Shown: one piece after another, positions 61,235-64,000 of the stretch
Layout of the letters: the number at the start of each line of letters is the position of its first letter
Position numbering within the stretch: position 1 is the first letter of the stretch
Source: Malachius bipustulatus
Lineage: Eukaryota; Arthropoda; Insecta; Coleoptera; Melyridae
Assembly (NCBI GenBank): GCA_910589415.1
Contig: OU342639.1
Coordinates: 12,222,268 to 12,286,267 of the forward strand
DNA: 64,000 nt
Reading direction: 5' to 3'
The notes under the pieces: model-generated
The model's input: only the letters and a program-made list of their open reading frames with translations
What the model was told of the DNA's origin: nothing
Databases searched by the model: none
Program-made: the position numbers and the translations under genes

Positions 61235-63785
61235 ATTTATTTATTAATTCCTCCCCGAGTCGATTCCTATGTGGAGAAGGAAAAAATTAAGAGGCTAAAT
61301 TTTTTTTATTGAAAATGCACATGCACTGCAGGGAAATTCCTATGATGCTCTGGGAGCGGTACATGAGCGGAAATGTCGATTCACGTTGGCCTTGAATAGC
61401 TGCAAGTTGTATTCTTCGGGAAACACGCCCTTTGGAATGCTATTCCAAAGTGATGCGGTTCTATACATAAAAAAGGCTAAGAAAGGTCGTTGTAGGAGGT
61501 GTAACGAGCTTAACCTGATACGGATGAGCGTCTGCGGCTCGACGTGTATTCCTACCCGGTCTTGTTCTAGGTGGGATCAAGCGGGCCACGTCTTTCGAAC
61601 ACTTCCCATAAAAATATCGGTAAAACAGACTCAGGTAAGCTACTCTTCTTCGATGTTCGAGAGTGTCTAAATTTTTTGTCAAATCTGGGTTCCCAATCAA
61701 GTGTATGGCTCTTTTTTTGGATAGAGTTGAGTAGTCTCAGCGTGTGTTTAGAAGCTGAGCTCCAAACATGTGAGCAGTACTCCAAGGATGTTCGGATTTG
61801 AGCCTTGTATAAGAGGAGAAGCTGTTGTGGTGTATAAAATTTCTTCGTGCGGAAGAGTGTTCCAAGTTTTTGAGAAGCACTCTTCGCCAGACCTGCAACA
61901 TGATCATGCCAAGACATGTTCGCTCCGAGGTTCACTCCAAGTAAACGAAGAGATGACGCTGGAGTAAGAGAGTGTCCCGCCATCACCATATCTGGCTCCA
62001 AAACGTTGGCCTTTTTGGAGAAGATGACTGCTTGGGTTTGTCCAGCATTAAATTGAACTTGGTTTCTATCGCCCCAAGCTAGAATGTCTTGCACACCCTG
62101 CGAGGCTGTGCGTCGATGGCAGATGTTCGCGCATCTAAGGTATAAGAAGACATGAGTGTACTGTCGTCGGCAAAACTGTATATTGGATTTTTTGTTGTTT
62201 CATGCAAGTCGTTGATTAATATTATAATATTAGAAAGAGAGTCGGAGATAAAATGGATCCCTGAGGCACACCGGCATTGATGGAAAAGGTCTCAGAAAGA
62301 GCTCCATCGACTGCCACCTGTAATGAGCGATCTCCGAGATATCTCGCAAGCCACAAGCAGAATTTTTCGGGCATGCCATAAGCCTGCAGTTTTGCCAACA
62401 GTTCATCATGCCAGACACGGGTCGAAAGCTATAGAAATATCAAGCGCAACCCCTCGAGACTCCCCATGGTGCTCGATTGCGCCGTTCCACAGCTCGGTGA
62501 CATAGGTGAGGAGGTCACCAGTTGACCTCTGTTTGCGGAATCCGTATTGGCGTCGCTGGATTATATTAGCTCCTTCCAAGTACTTTAAAAGATGTTGGTT
62601 AATAGCTTTCTCCATAATCTTGGATATTGCTGAAAGCAGTGCGACTGGTCGATAGTTATTTGGTATAGTCTTTTTGCCTTTCTTGGGAATAGGTTGGATC
62701 CGTGCACATTTCCACCAGGAAGGATTCCCTTTTTATACGACAGATTAAAAAGTCGACAGAAAATGGATGACAGCTCAGTGGCGCATTTTTTAAGTACGAT
62801 AACAGGTACGTCATCAGGCCCAGAAGCTTTTTGTTTAGGTCTAAGGCTAACATAATGCGCTTTATGACACGCTGTCGGAAAACAATGTCTGACATTTTGG
62901 GCTCCACAGAAGGGATCATTGGCAGAGTTCTTCCCTGAAAGTCGACGGAAGAGTACGAAGAAAACACTCCCGCCAACAAGTTCGCCTTCTCAGTAGCCGT
63001 AGATGCGATAGTCCCGTCTGTCCGTGTAAGTGGTGGAATCGTTGATCTGTTGAAGTTCTGGCTGACTGCCTTAGTTACAGACCAAAAAGATTTCGAACCG
63101 TTAGGGCAGGAGAGAAGTTTGTTTCTAATTCTTTGGTTGTGAGTTTCCTTGGTTTGATCTATTATTTCTTTGCATCTGTTTCGAGCAAGGATGAAATTGT
63201 GATGGTTTATGCCGTCGGGGCTCTCTCGCCATTGGCGGCGAAAAGCCAGTTGTTTGGAGGCGACAGCTTTCTTGCATCTTTTGTTGAACCAAGGTTTGCT
63301 GTTTGAGGGCTGTTTTTTTGAAAAGGGAATGTAGGCTTCCATGCTCGTCAGGATGACTTAAGCAACTTCCCCAGCACAAACAGATGGATCATCAGAGCCG
63401 AAACAAACACTCCTCCATGGAAAATCTCGATAATATTCCCTGAGCTCTTCCCATTTAGCAGATCTATAGTGCCAGACTACACGAGGTTTACTTGCTTCTT
63501 TAATACTAGTAATTGGTAGGACACAAGATGTTGAGACGAGTTTGTGGTCTGAGGAACCTAGTGGGGCTTTCACCGTGATAGTATATATTTGAGGGTTCGT
63601 GGTCAAAAACAGATCCAACAGGCTGACGAATTCTCCCTCGCGATCGGGAATGCGGGTTGGTTCATCAACGAGCTGGGTAAAACCACAGCTTATAGCAAAC
63701 GATTCCGCTTCACGGCTTTCTTCATCAGTGAAGTTTTGTGAAGTCTGCAGAATTGGGGGGATAGTTCAGGGGGACATCCAGAATA
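61235..63785 (-). mobile_element. 5'-truncated CR1/Jockey-type non-LTR retrotransposon, frame-broken
   Basis: Order on the minus strand: the C-terminal part of the endonuclease (63358-63760: TQLVDEPTRIPDREG, LDLFLTTNP, SSDHKLVS), a linker (62656-63342), reverse transcriptase fingers (62406-62615: QYGFRKQRSTGDLL), the catalytic FADD box (about 62161-62175), then the thumb and C-terminal region (61460-62094: WGDRNQVQFNAGQT, LLGVNLGANMSWHDHV). Frames change several times (e.g. near 62410, 62100 and 61700), so it cannot encode an intact polyprotein. It ends at the 3' side in an AATAAATAAATA tail near 61240. The abrupt 5' end near 63785 is typical of incomplete target-primed reverse transcription. 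Confidence 0.9.
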
Positions 63786-64000
63786 AAAAAAAAATGTATA
63801 CGCCTCTTGAAGCCGTGATTTTTCAACTACAATTATTATTGCTCTCACACAGAGATGATTAATTTCTGATATGATAAAAAATATTTTCAGCTATAAATTT
63901 AGTTTAGGATAATGAAAAAAAAATATGGGAAATATGGGAAATACAGAAATTTTAAAATACATACGAGTCTTTTTAAAAGTCTCTCTTCCATTTATTTGAA
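63786..64000. other. Noncoding right edge
   Basis: AT-rich sequence beyond the truncated 5' end of the LINE. A T-run on the LINE strand marks the junction (A-run at 63784-63793). Nothing else seen. Confidence 0.4.

Overview
This is an AT-rich eukaryotic nuclear window with the gene architecture of an insect. Spliced genes have short GT-AG introns, proteins match arthropod orthologues, and transposons are abundant. A beetle is my best guess but the window alone does not prove the order. There are no operons, phage genes or CRISPR arrays.

Five genes can be supported, all in the left 37 kb plus one exon at 42 kb. The 3' half of an AP-3 beta subunit gene (ruby/AP3B) runs rightward from the left edge to 2709. 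A MuSK/Ror-like receptor tyrosine kinase (Nrk: Frizzled CRD, kringle, one membrane segment, kinase) lies on the minus strand at 6006-8163. An unrecognised three-exon gene of about 153 residues lies on the minus strand at 9815-11498. The inositol 1,4,5-trisphosphate receptor (Itpr) runs rightward over about 20 kb (15360-35798); 32 exons splice in frame to 2704 codons, and two further in-frame exon candidates are noted. A single-exon PHF5A gene (U2 snRNP SF3b complex) follows on the minus strand at 37001-37333. A likely first coding exon at 42062-42233 carries an RFxI motif and may begin an SLC12 cation-chloride cotransporter, which would put the rest outside the window or across a very long intron.

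The genes are not functionally linked as a cassette. AP-3 (vesicle sorting), Nrk (cell-surface signalling), Itpr (ER calcium release) and PHF5A (splicing) are ordinary neighbours.

From 37 kb rightward, and in the large Itpr introns, the sequence is dominated by repeats. These include several long, nearly palindromic foldback elements with CAGGGTG-like ends flanked by TA; a 1553-bp element with perfect 62-bp inverted ends and a perfect 9-bp target duplication (Mutator-like); a 511-bp hAT-type element and a 501-bp element, each with a perfect 8-bp target duplication; a tRNA-derived SINE pair, one copy inserted in a GACGTTTAAGA-type minisatellite; a roughly 500-bp dispersed repeat present five times between 52.5 and 56.8 kb; and a 5'-truncated, frame-broken CR1/Jockey-type LINE at the right end.

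The most informative observations are the three candidate alternative exons of Itpr (18, 33 and 105 nt, all frame-preserving), the long foldback inside an Itpr intron, the apparently recent Mutator-like insertion with an exon-like ORF inside, and the foldback family itself.
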